Positions 28,227-37,286 of a DNA stretch of 64,000 nucleotides are shown in pieces. Position 1 is the first letter of the stretch. The number at the start of each line of letters is the position of its first letter. Made by a program: the position numbers and the translations under genes. Source of the stretch: P52-10 sp041397365 (GTDB lineage: Bacteria; Pseudomonadota; Alphaproteobacteria; Rhizobiales; Xanthobacteraceae); NCBI GenBank assembly GCA_041397365.1, contig JAWKWT010000007.1:62001-126000 (forward strand), written 5' to 3'. The notes under the pieces are model-generated. The model had not been told where the DNA came from and searched no databases. It saw nothing but the letters and a program-made list of their open reading frames with translations.

Positions 28227-28453
28227 ATTTTGGTATTCCGAGGAGCGCGGCCGCCGTTCGCTGCCGCGGCTGCCGTTTGGACATGCCGTGCCTTCGAATT
28301 AGCAGGTTGCGGTCCGGCCGGAACTCTCGTTACAGAGATTGTCTCGCTTCGAGTGATGCGGCTGCCGCTTCGCTCGAAACGAACGCATCAGAATAATGAT
28401 CTCGGCGTATTCCCGCGCGCAAAGTCGCGGGGGGCGAGATAGAGGGAACGGCC

Positions 28454-29686
28454 ATGGCGGATTTGCGCGCGCTGCGTCCCGTGCTTCCGATTCTGCTCGG
28501 CGCGGCGATCATGCTGTCGCTCAGCCTTGGCCTTCGTCAGAGCCTCGGTCTGCTCGCGCCGCAACTGACCCGCGATCTGGCGATCTCGATGTCGGATTTC
28601 ACGCTGGCGATCGCGATCCAGAATCTGGTCTGGGCCGCCTTGCAGGCGGTCGCCGGCGCGCTGGTCGTGAAGATCGGCTATCGGCCGCTGATGATGGGCG
28701 GCGCTGTCCTGTATGTCGCCGGGCTCGGCCTGCTCGCGAGCGCGCAAGGGGTGGCGGCGATCATCATCGGCGCGGGAATTTTTCTCGGCGCATCGATGTC
28801 GTGTACGGCCTCGGCCATCGCCAACTCCATCGCCTCGCGCGCCGTGCCGCCGCATATCCGCAGCATAGTGCTGGGGGCAATCACCGCCGTCGGCTCGCTC
28901 GGCGCGCTGTTTTCCGCCCCGATCGGCCAGGGCCTGTCGGAGATGTTCGGATGGCGCATCGGCGCATGGGGCTTCTTCGTGCTGGCGCTGGGCATGATTC
29001 CCGCCGCATGGTTCGCAAGCCGGATCGACCGCATTCCGCTGCCGGCGACCGAGACGCACGAAATCGGCAACGCCACGGTGCGGCAGGCGCTGAAGGCGGC
29101 GATGACGCATGCGCCTTTCGTGGTGATGGCCTCCGCCTATTTCGTCTGCGGCATGCAACTGGTGTTCCTGACCACGCATCTGCCGTCCTATCTCGCGCTT
29201 TGCGGCATGGACCCGATGCTGAGCGCGCAGGCGCTGGGAACGATCGGCGCTTTCAATGTGGTCGGCAGCCTGTTTTTCGGCTGGGCCGGACAGCGCTGGA
29301 ACAAGCTTGCGCTGCTGGGCGGCCTTTATATCGGCCGCTCGATCGTCCTGATATTCTACTTCATCGCGCCGCCGACGCCGACCACCACGATCGTGTTCGC
29401 AGCGGCGATGGGATTCCTCTGGCTCGGCGTCAGTCCGTTGTCGGCGGGCGCGATCGCGGAAATGTTCGGGTTGCGCTGGCAGCCGATGATCCAGGGTCTC
29501 GCTTTCGTCAACCACCAGCTCGGGAGTTGCCTCGGCGCGCTCGGCGGCGGACTGATCTACGATACGCTCGGCAACTACACGCTTGCGTGGCAGATCGGCG
29601 TGTCGCTCGGGCTGACGGCCGGCGTGGTCCAGATCGCTTTTGCGTTGTGGCGGCCGCCCTCGCAATTCGTCGCGGTGATACGCTAA
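28454..29686 (+). CDS. MFS transporter
   Basis: This 410-residue protein has 12 predicted membrane segments. It begins LPILLGAAIMLSLSLGLRQS, a pattern of the OFA/monocarboxylate-like or CynX-type MFS groups. The loop after TM2 reads VVKIGYRPLMMGG and a loop at mid-protein reads GQRWNKLALLGG. The ATG at 28454 is preceded by GAGGGAA. The substrate is unknown; an organic anion exporter or importer is plausible. It stands alone. Confidence 0.85.
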   Translation: MADLRALRPVLPILLGAAIMLSLSLGLRQSLGLLAPQLTRDLAISMSDFTLAIAIQNLVWAALQAVAGALVVKIGYRPLMMGGAVLYVAGLGLLASAQGVAAIIIGAGIFLGASMSCTASAIANSIASRAVPPHIRSIVLGAITAVGSLGALFSAPIGQGLSEMFGWRIGAWGFFVLALGMIPAAWFASRIDRIPLPATETHEIGNATVRQALKAAMTHAPFVVMASAYFVCGMQLVFLTTHLPSYLALCGMDPMLSAQALGTIGAFNVVGSLFFGWAGQRWNKLALLGGLYIGRSIVLIFYFIAPPTPTTTIVFAAAMGFLWLGVSPLSAGAIAEMFGLRWQPMIQGLAFVNHQLGSCLGALGGGLIYDTLGNYTLAWQIGVSLGLTAGVVQIAFALWRPPSQFVAVIR

Positions 29687-29741
29687 ATACAATCCTTGAA
29701 AGCGTGGAGCCGGTTTTCGGACTTCTGGAGCGGCGGCGGAA

Positions 29742-30011
29742 TTGTCAGGACTGGATTTGCTACGGGCGCTGTTGAGGAACCGCATTTTCGCGGCCGCGCC
29801 CGGCTGGAACGATGAGCAATGGAGTTTCGCCGAGTTCGATTGCTCGCCGGCCGAGTACGCCGAACTGTTCCGCGAAGGTCTGATCGTCGCCGAGCCGGTT
29901 TCGATCAGCGATGAAGTTCTCACCGCGCATGGCACCAGCCGCGAGCAATGCGGCCCGATCACCCATGAATGGATACTGACCGAACGCGGGCGGAGGCTCG
30001 CGCAGCCATGA
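29742..30011 (+). CDS. Hypothetical protein, 89 residues
   Basis: This is a small acidic cytoplasmic protein with a TTG start (SGLDLLRALLRNRIFAAAP). It contains WSFAEFDCSPAEYAELFREG and ends in a winged-helix-like piece (THEWILTERGRRLAQP). No family is recognised. Its TGA stop overlaps the ATG of the next gene (ATGA), so the two are probably translated together. Support is the overlap and codon pattern rather than homology. Confidence 0.5.
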   Translation: MSGLDLLRALLRNRIFAAAPGWNDEQWSFAEFDCSPAEYAELFREGLIVAEPVSISDEVLTAHGTSREQCGPITHEWILTERGRRLAQP

Positions 30012-30866
30012 CGCGCCCGCTGGTGATCGGGGCCACCGGCATGGTCGGCGGCATGATCCTGCGGCGGCTGACGGAGGCCGGCGCGCAGCCGGTCGGCCTG
30101 TCGCGCCACCCGCCTGCGGATTCCGGAAGCGCCGACTGGATCGCCGCCGATCTCACAGACATGCGCGATGCCGCGCTGCCGCCGCTTAAGGATGTGTTCG
30201 CCACCGCCCCCGCGCCGAAACTCGCGCGCGCTGTCCCGTATCTCGCCGCCAGCGGCGCGACGCGGCTCGTGGCGTTCACCTCGACGAGTCTGGAGACCAA
30301 GAAGGATACGCCCGACGACGACGAGCGCGAGATGATCCGCCGCTGGGCGCAGGGCGAGCGCGACGTGATCGCCGAATGCGACCGGCACGGCCTCGCCTGG
30401 ACCATCCTGCGGCCGACGCTGATCTATGCGGAAGGGCTGGACGAGAACGTCTCGCGTATCGCCGGATTGATCCGCCGTTTCCGTTTCTTCCCGCTCGCCG
30501 GCGACGGCAAGGGCTTGCGCCAGCCGGTGCATGCGGACGACCTGGCGGCCGCAGCGATCGCCGCGGCTGGGCGCGAGGCGAAATGTCACGGCAGGATCTG
30601 CGATCTGTCCGGCGGCGAAATCCTCACCTATCGCCTTGCTTGAGATCGGTCGGCCGCATCTTCACGACGGACTCGACATGCCGCGCCGCGTGGTGCCGGT
30701 GCCGGCCTGGCTGTGGCGCGCCGGCCTGCCGTTCGCGCTTCCGTTCTTTCCGGGCCTGAAGGGAACGATGGTCGGCCGCATGGCGAAGGACATGATTTTC
30801 GATTCGACGGCGGCCGCGCAGGACATCGGGTGGTCGCCCCGCGCCTTCCGGCCGCGGTTTCGCTAG
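30008..30866 (+). CDS. NAD(P)-binding NmrA/epimerase-like protein, frameshifted
   Basis: This Rossmann-fold protein of about 285 residues starts MTRPLVIGATGMVGGMILRR, with the nucleotide-binding GxTGxxG loop. It is of the atypical SDR type, with RLVAFTSTSLETKKD, WTILRPTLIYAEGLDENVSR and QPVHADDLAAAAIAAAG. The frame breaks near 30635, after GGEILTYR, and the last 75 residues (GLDMPRRVVPVPAWLWRAG, hydrophobic) continue in another frame to 30866. The role is unknown; relatives include NADH-dehydrogenase-associated and sugar-epimerase-like proteins. Confidence 0.75.
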
Positions 30867-30942
30867 CAAATCCGTAGCGCAAGCCGGCTGCGACGCTCAG
30901 ACATTCGGTGCCGGAAGCCGCAAAAGCAGCCGGGCTTCACCA

Positions 30943-31017
30943 TGGTGCTGCCAGACAGGATTGAACTGTCGACCTCTTCATTACCAATGAAGTGCTCTAC
31001 CACTGAGCTACGGCAGC
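30943..31017 (-). tRNA. tRNA-Thr (anticodon GGU)
   Basis: Read on the minus strand, the acceptor GCTGCC pairs with GGCAGC before ACCA. The D arm is GCTC-AGTGGTA-GAGC, the anticodon arm CTTCA-TTGGTAA-TGAAG has anticodon GGT, and the T arm is GACAG-TTCAATC-CTGTC. It is 75 bases long including an encoded CCA. Confidence 0.97.
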
Positions 31018-31208
31018 GAACCGATGGTGCAGGATTCGGCCGGACCGCGCCGCCGAATGCGGCGTAATTGCCACAAGGGGGCGGTGCGTGCAAGCGAATA
31101 TCGCAGTGGTTGCAAGGGTTTGATCCGGCTGGATATTCGCCGTTACAAGGGCCGGCAGGAAAACGCCGCCGACTGGACGGTGCGCCGCCGGGGCGGTAAA
31201 ATTCGGTG

Positions 31209-31388
31209 ATGATCGACAGTCATGAAGAAAGCCGCCGCAAGCGCCTCGGCGCGGCGCTTCGGGAGAACCTGAAGCGGCGGAAGCAGCAGTTGCGCGGCCG
31301 CGCGGCCGGCGAGGGGCCGGAGGAGGCCGCGCTCGCGGGAGAGGATGAGGGCGAAGCCGGCATCACTGGCGAGAAGCATGACGGCTGA
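31209..31388 (+). CDS. Small charged hypothetical protein
   Basis: This is a 59-residue hydrophilic protein: a basic helix (ESRRKRLGAALRENLKRRKQ) is followed by an acidic, Gly/Ala-rich tail. Small proteins with a RLGxxLRENLKRRK core occur in related genomes, often near murA, without known function. A GTG at 31206 is an alternative start, and the ribosome-binding site is weak. Moderate support only. Confidence 0.5.
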   Translation: MIDSHEESRRKRLGAALRENLKRRKQQLRGRAAGEGPEEAALAGEDEGEAGITGEKHDG

Positions 31389-31394
31389 AGGCCG

Positions 31395-31560
31395 GCCCAT
31401 TCAGGCTGAATCCCTTCAACCATTGTATTTTTGTTCGAGCATGATCTGGTCCGATCCGAAGGGCGTCGGAGCGCAAACCGGTTCCCCATCCCCGATCAAG
31501 TCGAGGGCAAGCTTGTCGCAGGTCATACTCACCCGACTTTCGCCGCATTGAATTGGAACC
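31395..31560. repeat. Dispersed palindromic element, copy 7 (diverged)
   Basis: CAGGCTGAATCCCTTCAACC is followed by GAGCATGATCTGGTCCG (31438), AGCGCAAACCGGTTCCC, CCGATCAAGTCGAGGGCAAG and a weak closing GGTCATACTCA. CGCATTGAATTGGAACC ends it. It lies between the small charged gene and murA, in the murA leader region. Apart from this element the 330-base gap shows no gene. Confidence 0.75.
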
Positions 31561-31717
31561 AAGGGGCGGGGGTCCGGCGTCTCGCGGGACCGGCTTGGTC
31601 GATCTTGGACCTGTTTTCTCGGATCTGCTTTCTTTGCAATGCCTTTCGCGGATGCGGTAAGCCTTGCCGGCAGCCTTGTTAGACTTGATTCTTTGGCAGA
31701 CCTGATTCGGGGGCACG

Positions 31718-33007
31718 ATGGACCGCATTCGCATCACCGGCGGCAACAAGCTGAACGGCACGATTCCGATCTCGGGCGCGAAGAACGCGGCGCTGCCGCT
31801 GATGACGGCTGCGTTGCTGACCGAGGAGACACTGATTCTCGACAATGTGCCGCGCCTCGCGGACGTGCTGCTGCTCCAGCGCATTCTCGGCAATCACGGC
31901 GTGGACATCATGACGTCCGGCAAGCGTTCGGGCGACAGCGAGTATCAGGGCCAGACGCTGCACATTTCGGCGAAGACCATCATCGACACCGTCGCGCCAT
32001 ATGAGCTGGTGTCGAAGATGCGCGCGAGCTTCTGGGTGATCGCGCCGCTGATCGCGCGGATGGGCGAGGCGAAAGTGTCGCTGCCGGGCGGCTGCGCCAT
32101 CGGCACGCGCCCCGTGGATCTGCTCATCATGGCGCTGGAAAAGCTCGGCGCGTCGATCCAGATCGACGGCGGCTATGTCATCTGCCGCGCGCCGGACGGT
32201 CTCAAAGGCGCGACCATCGGATTTCCGAAGGTGACGGTCAGCGGCACGCATGTCGCGATGATGGCGGCGACGCTGGCGAAGGGCACGACCGTCATTGAAA
32301 ATGCCGCGCGAGAACCGGAAATCGTCGATGTGGCGGATTGCCTGAACAAGATGGGCGCGAAAATCTCCGGCGCGGGCCATTCGCGCATCGTCATCGAAGG
32401 CGTGCCGAAACTTTCCGGCGCGCGCCACACGGTACTGCCGGACCGGATCGAGACCGGCACCTATGCGATGGCGGTGGCGATGACCGGCGGCGATGTGCAG
32501 CTTGCCGGCGCGCGCCCGGAATTGCTGCAATCGGCGCTCGACGTGCTGGTGCAGGCGGGCGTGACCGTCACGCCGAACAATGAGGGCATCCGCGTGTCGC
32601 GCAACGGCGCGGGCCTCAGCCCCATCACCGTGACGACCGCGCCGTTTCCGGGCTTCCCGACCGACCTTCAGGCGCAGTTGATGGCGCTGATGACGCGCGC
32701 GAAGGGCTCCTCGCACATTACCGAGACGATCTTCGAGAACCGCTTCATGCATGTGCAGGAGCTGGCCCGGTTCGGCGCGCGCATCGCGCTGGACGGCGAG
32801 ACGGCGACGATCGAGGGCATCGAGCGGCTCCGCGGCGCGCCGGTGATGGCGACCGACCTGCGCGCCTCGGTGTCGCTGGTGATCGCCGCGCTCGCGGCCG
32901 AAGGCGAAACGATGGTCAACCGCATCTATCATCTGGATCGCGGCTTTGAGCGGCTGGAGGAGAAGCTCTCCGCCTGCGGCGCGGATATCGAGCGCATCAG
33001 CGGCTGA
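31718..33007 (+). CDS. murA: UDP-N-acetylglucosamine 1-carboxyvinyltransferase
   Basis: This 429-residue enzyme transfers enolpyruvate from PEP to UDP-GlcNAc, the committed step of peptidoglycan synthesis and the fosfomycin target. The start reads MDRIRITGGNKLNGTIPISG and AKNAALPL. The catalytic loop LPGGCAIGTRPVDLL carries the Cys that fosfomycin alkylates, so no natural Cys-to-Asp resistance change is present. Later signatures are TVLPDRIETGTYAMAVAMTG and DLQAQLMALMTRAKGSS. It is intact. Confidence 0.98.
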   Translation: MDRIRITGGNKLNGTIPISGAKNAALPLMTAALLTEETLILDNVPRLADVLLLQRILGNHGVDIMTSGKRSGDSEYQGQTLHISAKTIIDTVAPYELVSKMRASFWVIAPLIARMGEAKVSLPGGCAIGTRPVDLLIMALEKLGASIQIDGGYVICRAPDGLKGATIGFPKVTVSGTHVAMMAATLAKGTTVIENAAREPEIVDVADCLNKMGAKISGAGHSRIVIEGVPKLSGARHTVLPDRIETGTYAMAVAMTGGDVQLAGARPELLQSALDVLVQAGVTVTPNNEGIRVSRNGAGLSPITVTTAPFPGFPTDLQAQLMALMTRAKGSSHITETIFENRFMHVQELARFGARIALDGETATIEGIERLRGAPVMATDLRASVSLVIAALAAEGETMVNRIYHLDRGFERLEEKLSACGADIERISG

Positions 33008-33134
33008 CCTTTTTCGGATTCGGACCGGGCGGACCCGCCCGCGCACCGCCTGTGCCCATGTTCAAGGGTTGACGCGGTTTTCGCGCCGCGTCATTGAGCA
33101 TTGACGCCACTTTGCCTGCTTCCGGATGGAGTTC

Positions 33135-34430
33135 ATGCCGATCCGCCTCGACAGCCGCGCTGCGGATTTTTCCGGCCGTTTCGACGCATTTCTGGCCCTC
33201 AAGCGAGAGGTGTCGGAGGATGTGGACACGGCCGCGCGGGCGATCGTCCGCGACGTGGCGACACGCGGCGATACGGCGCTGTTCGAGGCCACGACAAAAT
33301 TCGACCGGCTCGACCTGACGGCGGACACGGTGCGGGTCTCGGCGTCCGAGATCGCGGCGGCCACGGAGTCCTGCGACCGGGCGACGCTCGACGCGCTGAC
33401 GCTCGCGCGCGACCGGATCGAGGCGTTCCATCGCCGGCAATTGCCGAAGGACGACCGCTTCACCGATGCGCTCGGCGTCGAACTCGGCCATCGCTGGACG
33501 GCGATCGAGGCGGTGGGCCTGTATGTGCCTGGTGGCACCGCCGCCTATCCGTCCTCGGTGCTGATGAATGCGGTGCCGGCCAGGGTCGCGGGCGTTCCGC
33601 GCGTGGTGATGGTGGTGCCGGCGCCGGACGGCAAGCTCAATCCGCTGGTGCTGGCGGCAGCCCGGCTCGGCGGCGTCACCGAAATCTATCGCGTCGGCGG
33701 CGCGCAGGCGATCGCAGCGCTGGCTTACGGCACGGCAAGCATCGCACCGGTGGCGAAGATCGTCGGCCCCGGCAACGCCTATGTCGCCGCCGCCAAGCGC
33801 ATCGTTTTCGGCAAAGTCGGCATCGACATGATCGCCGGCCCCTCCGAGGTGCTGGTGATCGCCGACAAGGATGCAAATGCGGACTGGATCGCCGCCGACC
33901 TTTTGGCGCAGTCCGAGCATGACACCGCCGCGCAGGGCATTCTGATGACCGACAGCGACGAGCTGGCGGAGCGCGTGGCGCGCGCGGTGGAAGGCCAGTT
34001 GCGGACGCTGCCGCGGCAGGACATTGCCGGCGCGTCCTGGGACGGTTTCGGCGCGATCATCCGCGTCGGCGATCTGGGCGAAGCCGTGCCGCTGGCCGAT
34101 CGCATCGCCGCCGAGCATCTCGAAATCATGACGCGCGATCCGGAAACGCTCGCCGGAAAAATCCGCAATGCCGGTGCAATCTTCCTCGGCGGGCATACGC
34201 CCGAGGCGATCGGCGATTATGTCGGCGGCTCCAACCATGTGTTGCCGACCGCGCGGTCGGCGCGCTTTTCCTCCGGGCTCGGCGTGCTCGATTTCATGAA
34301 GCGCACCTCGATCCTGAAATGCGGCCCAGATCAGTTGCACGCTCTGGGACCGGCGGCGATCGCGCTCGGCCGCGCGGAGGGGCTGGAGGCGCATGCCCGC
34401 TCGGTGGCGTTGCGGCTGAACGTGCCATGA
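33135..34430 (+). CDS. hisD: Histidinol dehydrogenase
   Basis: This is a zinc enzyme that oxidises histidinol to histidine in two NAD-dependent steps, 431 residues from the ATG at 33135 (MPIRLDSRAADF); 33126 is possible but homologues start at MPxRLD. Motifs include GLYVPGGTAAYPSSVLM, VGPGNAYVAAAKR, GIDMIAGPSEVLVIAD, LLAQSEHD (zinc Glu and His) and SNHVLPTARSARFSSGLGV. It overlaps the next gene by an ATGA, so the two are likely coupled. Confidence 0.97.
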   Translation: MPIRLDSRAADFSGRFDAFLALKREVSEDVDTAARAIVRDVATRGDTALFEATTKFDRLDLTADTVRVSASEIAAATESCDRATLDALTLARDRIEAFHRRQLPKDDRFTDALGVELGHRWTAIEAVGLYVPGGTAAYPSSVLMNAVPARVAGVPRVVMVVPAPDGKLNPLVLAAARLGGVTEIYRVGGAQAIAALAYGTASIAPVAKIVGPGNAYVAAAKRIVFGKVGIDMIAGPSEVLVIADKDANADWIAADLLAQSEHDTAAQGILMTDSDELAERVARAVEGQLRTLPRQDIAGASWDGFGAIIRVGDLGEAVPLADRIAAEHLEIMTRDPETLAGKIRNAGAIFLGGHTPEAIGDYVGGSNHVLPTARSARFSSGLGVLDFMKRTSILKCGPDQLHALGPAAIALGRAEGLEAHARSVALRLNVP

Positions 34431-34922
34431 GCAAGGCTCCGGCAAATCCCGACGCCGACAACCGCATCGTCGCGGTGACGCTGGACGAGGAGTCCATCGG
34501 GCGTTCCGGGCCGGATATCGAGCACGAACGCGCGATCGCGATCTACGACCTGGTCGAGAAGAACCTGTTCGCGCCGGAGGGCGGCCACACCGGCCCCTAT
34601 ACGCTGAAGATCGGCATCACTGGCAACCGGCTGATGTTCGACATCCGCCGCGAGGATGGCTCGCCGGTGATCGTGCATCTGATGTCGCTGACGCCGTTCC
34701 CGCCGCGTCGTGAAGGACTACTTCATGATCTGCGAGAGCTATTATCAGGCGATCCGCACCGCGACGCCGGACCGGATCGAGGCGCTCGACATGGGCCGCC
34801 GCGGCATTCACGACGAGGGGTCGCGCACCCTGATGGAGCGGCTCGACGGCAAGGTGCGGATCGATTTCGACACCGCGCGGCGGCTGTTCACGCTGATTTC
34901 CGTGCTGCATTGGAAGGGATGA
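34427..34922 (+). CDS. UPF0262 family protein, frameshifted
   Basis: This is a protein of about 164 residues of the alphaproteobacterial UPF0262 family, regularly found after hisD. It begins MSKAPANPDADNRIVAVTLD and contains DIEHERAIAIYDLVEKNLF, LKIGITGNRLMFDIRREDG and, after a break near 34708 (two bases missing in CCGCGCGTCGTG), KDYFMICESYYQAIRTATP. It ends TARRLFTLISVLHWKG. Function is not known. It overlaps hisD and precedes the phosphatase-like gene by one base. Confidence 0.85.
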
Positions 34923-34923
34923 G

Positions 34924-35388
34924 GTGGCGGCCGATTCTCCACGCGCCAAATCTCCGCAATCGGTGCTGTTCGCCTGCGGCATGAACAGCATCCGCTCGCC
35001 GATGGCCTCCGAGCTGACGCGCGCGCTGTTCCCGAAAATCTACGCGGTGTCGGCCGGCGTGCGCAAAACGGACCTCGATCCGTTCGCGATCATCGCCATG
35101 GAGGAGATCGGCCGCGATATCCGCAAGCACCGCCCGCGGACACTCGACGAACTCGAAGACCTGGAAGGCTTCAATTTCGACCTGATCGTCACGCTGTCGC
35201 CGGAAGCCCATCACAAGGCGCTTGAGCTGACGCGGACGGTCGCCGCCGACGTCGAATACTGGCCGACGCCCGATCCGGCCGCGACGGAGGGTGCGCGCGA
35301 GCAGCGTCTCGACGCCTATCGCGGCGTGCGCGACGGGCTGATGGAGCGCATCCGCCGTCGCTTCGGCACCGTCAAAAGCGCGGCGTAA
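34924..35388 (+). CDS. Low-molecular-weight phosphatase / arsenate-reductase-like protein
   Basis: This is a 154-residue protein with a GTG start. The P-loop appears as VLFACGMNSIRSPMAS, with Cys and Arg in CxxNxxRS order, as in low-molecular-weight phosphotyrosine phosphatases. The Asp region is YWPTPDPAATEG. It is the third gene of the hisD-UPF0262-phosphatase set common in alphaproteobacteria. Whether it dephosphorylates proteins or reduces arsenate cannot be told from sequence. Confidence 0.87.
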   Translation: MAADSPRAKSPQSVLFACGMNSIRSPMASELTRALFPKIYAVSAGVRKTDLDPFAIIAMEEIGRDIRKHRPRTLDELEDLEGFNFDLIVTLSPEAHHKALELTRTVAADVEYWPTPDPAATEGAREQRLDAYRGVRDGLMERIRRRFGTVKSAA

Positions 35389-35485
35389 TGGCGCGATTTG
35401 CAGAGCTTGCAGATCGCCTTCGCCGGTAAAACGCCACAGTGTGGTTCCTTCATCCGTGCCGGATTTTCTGCCAAAAGGAGAAACC

Positions 35486-37124
35486 GTGCGCGCATCCGTC
35501 TCCGCACTTTTGCTGCTGAGTGCGATCGTTCCCGCATTCGCGGCCGATATCGAAACCGCCTCAAACATCGATTCCGTCACCGTCTATCCGGACGGCGCGA
35601 CCGTCACCCGGATCATCAAGGTGAACCTGCCGGCGGGCGACAATGTCTTGCTGGCGAGGGATTTCCCGCTGGGGCTCGATCCCGCCTCGCTGCGCGTGGA
35701 GGGCGAAGGCAGCGCGCGCATCCAGATCAGTTCGATCGATGCGCGGCAGCCCGTGCCGCGCCCGGTGCAGGCCGCGCCCGAGCGCGAGAAGAAATTGCAG
35801 GCGCTGGAAGACGAACGCGCAGCGCTCGGCGACAGGATCGCCGCCGCCACCGCGCGAAAGGATTTTGCCCGGCGCTTCGCCTCCGACGCGCCGCTCGGTC
35901 TCGGCGAGGAGAGCAACGCCCGGCCGCTGTCGGAGTGGCGTGAGGCGTTCCGCGCCGTCGAGGAGGAAATCGTCGCTGCGGACGAGGTGATCCGCGGCCT
36001 TCAGGTCAAGCAGCGCGACGTTGACGCGGAGCTTGCGATTCTTCGTGCCGGCCAGAAAGCCGATCCGCCGCGCAAGCTTGAAGTCCGGATCGATCTTGCG
36101 GCGCAGGCGGCGGGCGCGGCCACGCTGCGCGTCAGCTATACGGTGCGTGGCGCGCGCTGGCAGCCGATCTACGACGCGCGGATCGATACCGGAACGAAGG
36201 AGCGCAAGCCGTCGCTCGAACTCGTGCGCCGCGCCGAAATCGTCCAGCGCACCGGCGAGGACTGGGCCGACGTCGCGCTCGCGGTCTCGACCGTTCGCAC
36301 CTCGCGCGGCGGCGCCCGATCTGAATTCGGTGATCGTCCGCTATCCGCAACCCGCGCCCCCGCCGCTTGCGCGTCCGCAGGCGATGGCGCCTGCGAGCCG
36401 GGGGATGATGGGCGAGGGCGCGCGCGAAAAACTTGCCGCTGATGTCGCGGCAGCGCCCGCTCCCGTGGAGGAGCGAAGCGCGACGATCGAAAGCGGCGGC
36501 TTCCAGGCGCTGTTCCGGGTTCCGGGGCGCGTTAGCCTCGGTGCCGGCGAGGGCGCGCGCAGTCTGCGGATCGCATCCGCGACTCTCGCGCCGGAGTTGC
36601 TGGTGCGGGCCGCGCCGGTGATCGACGACACCGCCTTCCTCGAAGCCGCGTTCGTGCAGACCGAGGACGCGCCGCTGCTGCCCGGCCGCGTCAGTCTCTA
36701 CCGCGACGGCACCTATGTCGGGCGCGGCCAGATCGCGCTGGCGCAGAAGGACGAGACGGTCCGGCTCGGCTTCGGCGCGGACGAGAAGGTGAAGATCACG
36801 CGCGCGGTGGTGCGAAAGAGCGAAGGATCGGCCGGGCTCATCACCTCGTCGAAGACCGATGAGCGCGAGTTCCGCACGACGATGCGCAACGCGCATGCGA
36901 CGCCGATCCGCATCACCATCGAGGAGCAGTTGCCGGTGGCCGAGAACGCCGACATTCAGGTGGAGATGCTGCCGTCCTCGACGCCGCCGACGCAGAAGGA
37001 TGTGCGCGACCAGCGCGGCGTGATGGCGTGGACCATGGAGGTGCCTGCCGGCGAAACCCGCGAGGTGAAGTTCGGCTGGCGCGTGCGCTGGCCTTCGGAC
37101 AAGACGGTGGTGTACGGACGGTAA
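35486..37124 (+). CDS. DUF4139 / mucoidy-inhibitor-A-like exported protein, frameshifted
   Basis: This is an exported protein of about 545 residues. The GTG at 35486 is set by AAGGAG five bases upstream and starts a signal peptide (RASVSALLLLSAIVPAFAAD). An N-terminal DUF4140-like part (SVTVYPDGATVTRI) is followed by a coiled-coil region and the DUF4139 part (LRVSYTVRGARWQPIYDARI, EDWADVALAVSTVRTSRGG). A break near 36310 leads to the rest, which ends ETREVKFGWRVRWPSDKTV. The family includes MuiA; its biochemical role is unknown. A terminator follows. Confidence 0.83.
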
Positions 37125-37140
37125 TCAACGCTCGAACGAA

Positions 37141-37170
37141 AACGCCCTCTCCGGTGACGGAGAGGGCGTT
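37141..37170 (+). terminator. Hairpin terminator after the DUF4139 gene
   Basis: AACGCCCTCTCC (37141-37152) pairs fully with GGAGAGGGCGTT (37159-37170) around a 6-base loop. The T tract is poor (GTTCG), so it may work as a strong hairpin rather than a classical intrinsic terminator. Confidence 0.75.
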
Positions 37171-37181
37171 GTTCGATCAGC

Positions 37182-37284
37182 TAGAGTTTGATCCAACTGC
37201 GTTGGATCAAACTCATCGGTCGTCTTTTTGTTTGAGCATGATCTGATCCGAAAACCGGTTCCCACTTTTCGGGATCATGCTCTA
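37182..37284. repeat. Dispersed palindromic element, copy 8
   Basis: The first arm TTGATCCAACTGC-GTTGGATCAAACTC is a good palindrome. The hairpin GAGCATGATCTGATCCG (from 37234) pairs with CGGGATCATGCTC (to 37282) around CCGGTTCCCAC. It lies between the DUF4139 gene and the convergent alcohol dehydrogenase, whose TGA stop is a few bases away. Confidence 0.9.
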
Positions 37285-37286
37285 GC

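Noticed and set aside
28388..30589. Minus-strand frame of about 730 codons opposite the MFS transporter and the following genes
   Set aside because: Antisense artefact: no motifs, extreme Arg/His content, and it covers several well-supported genes.
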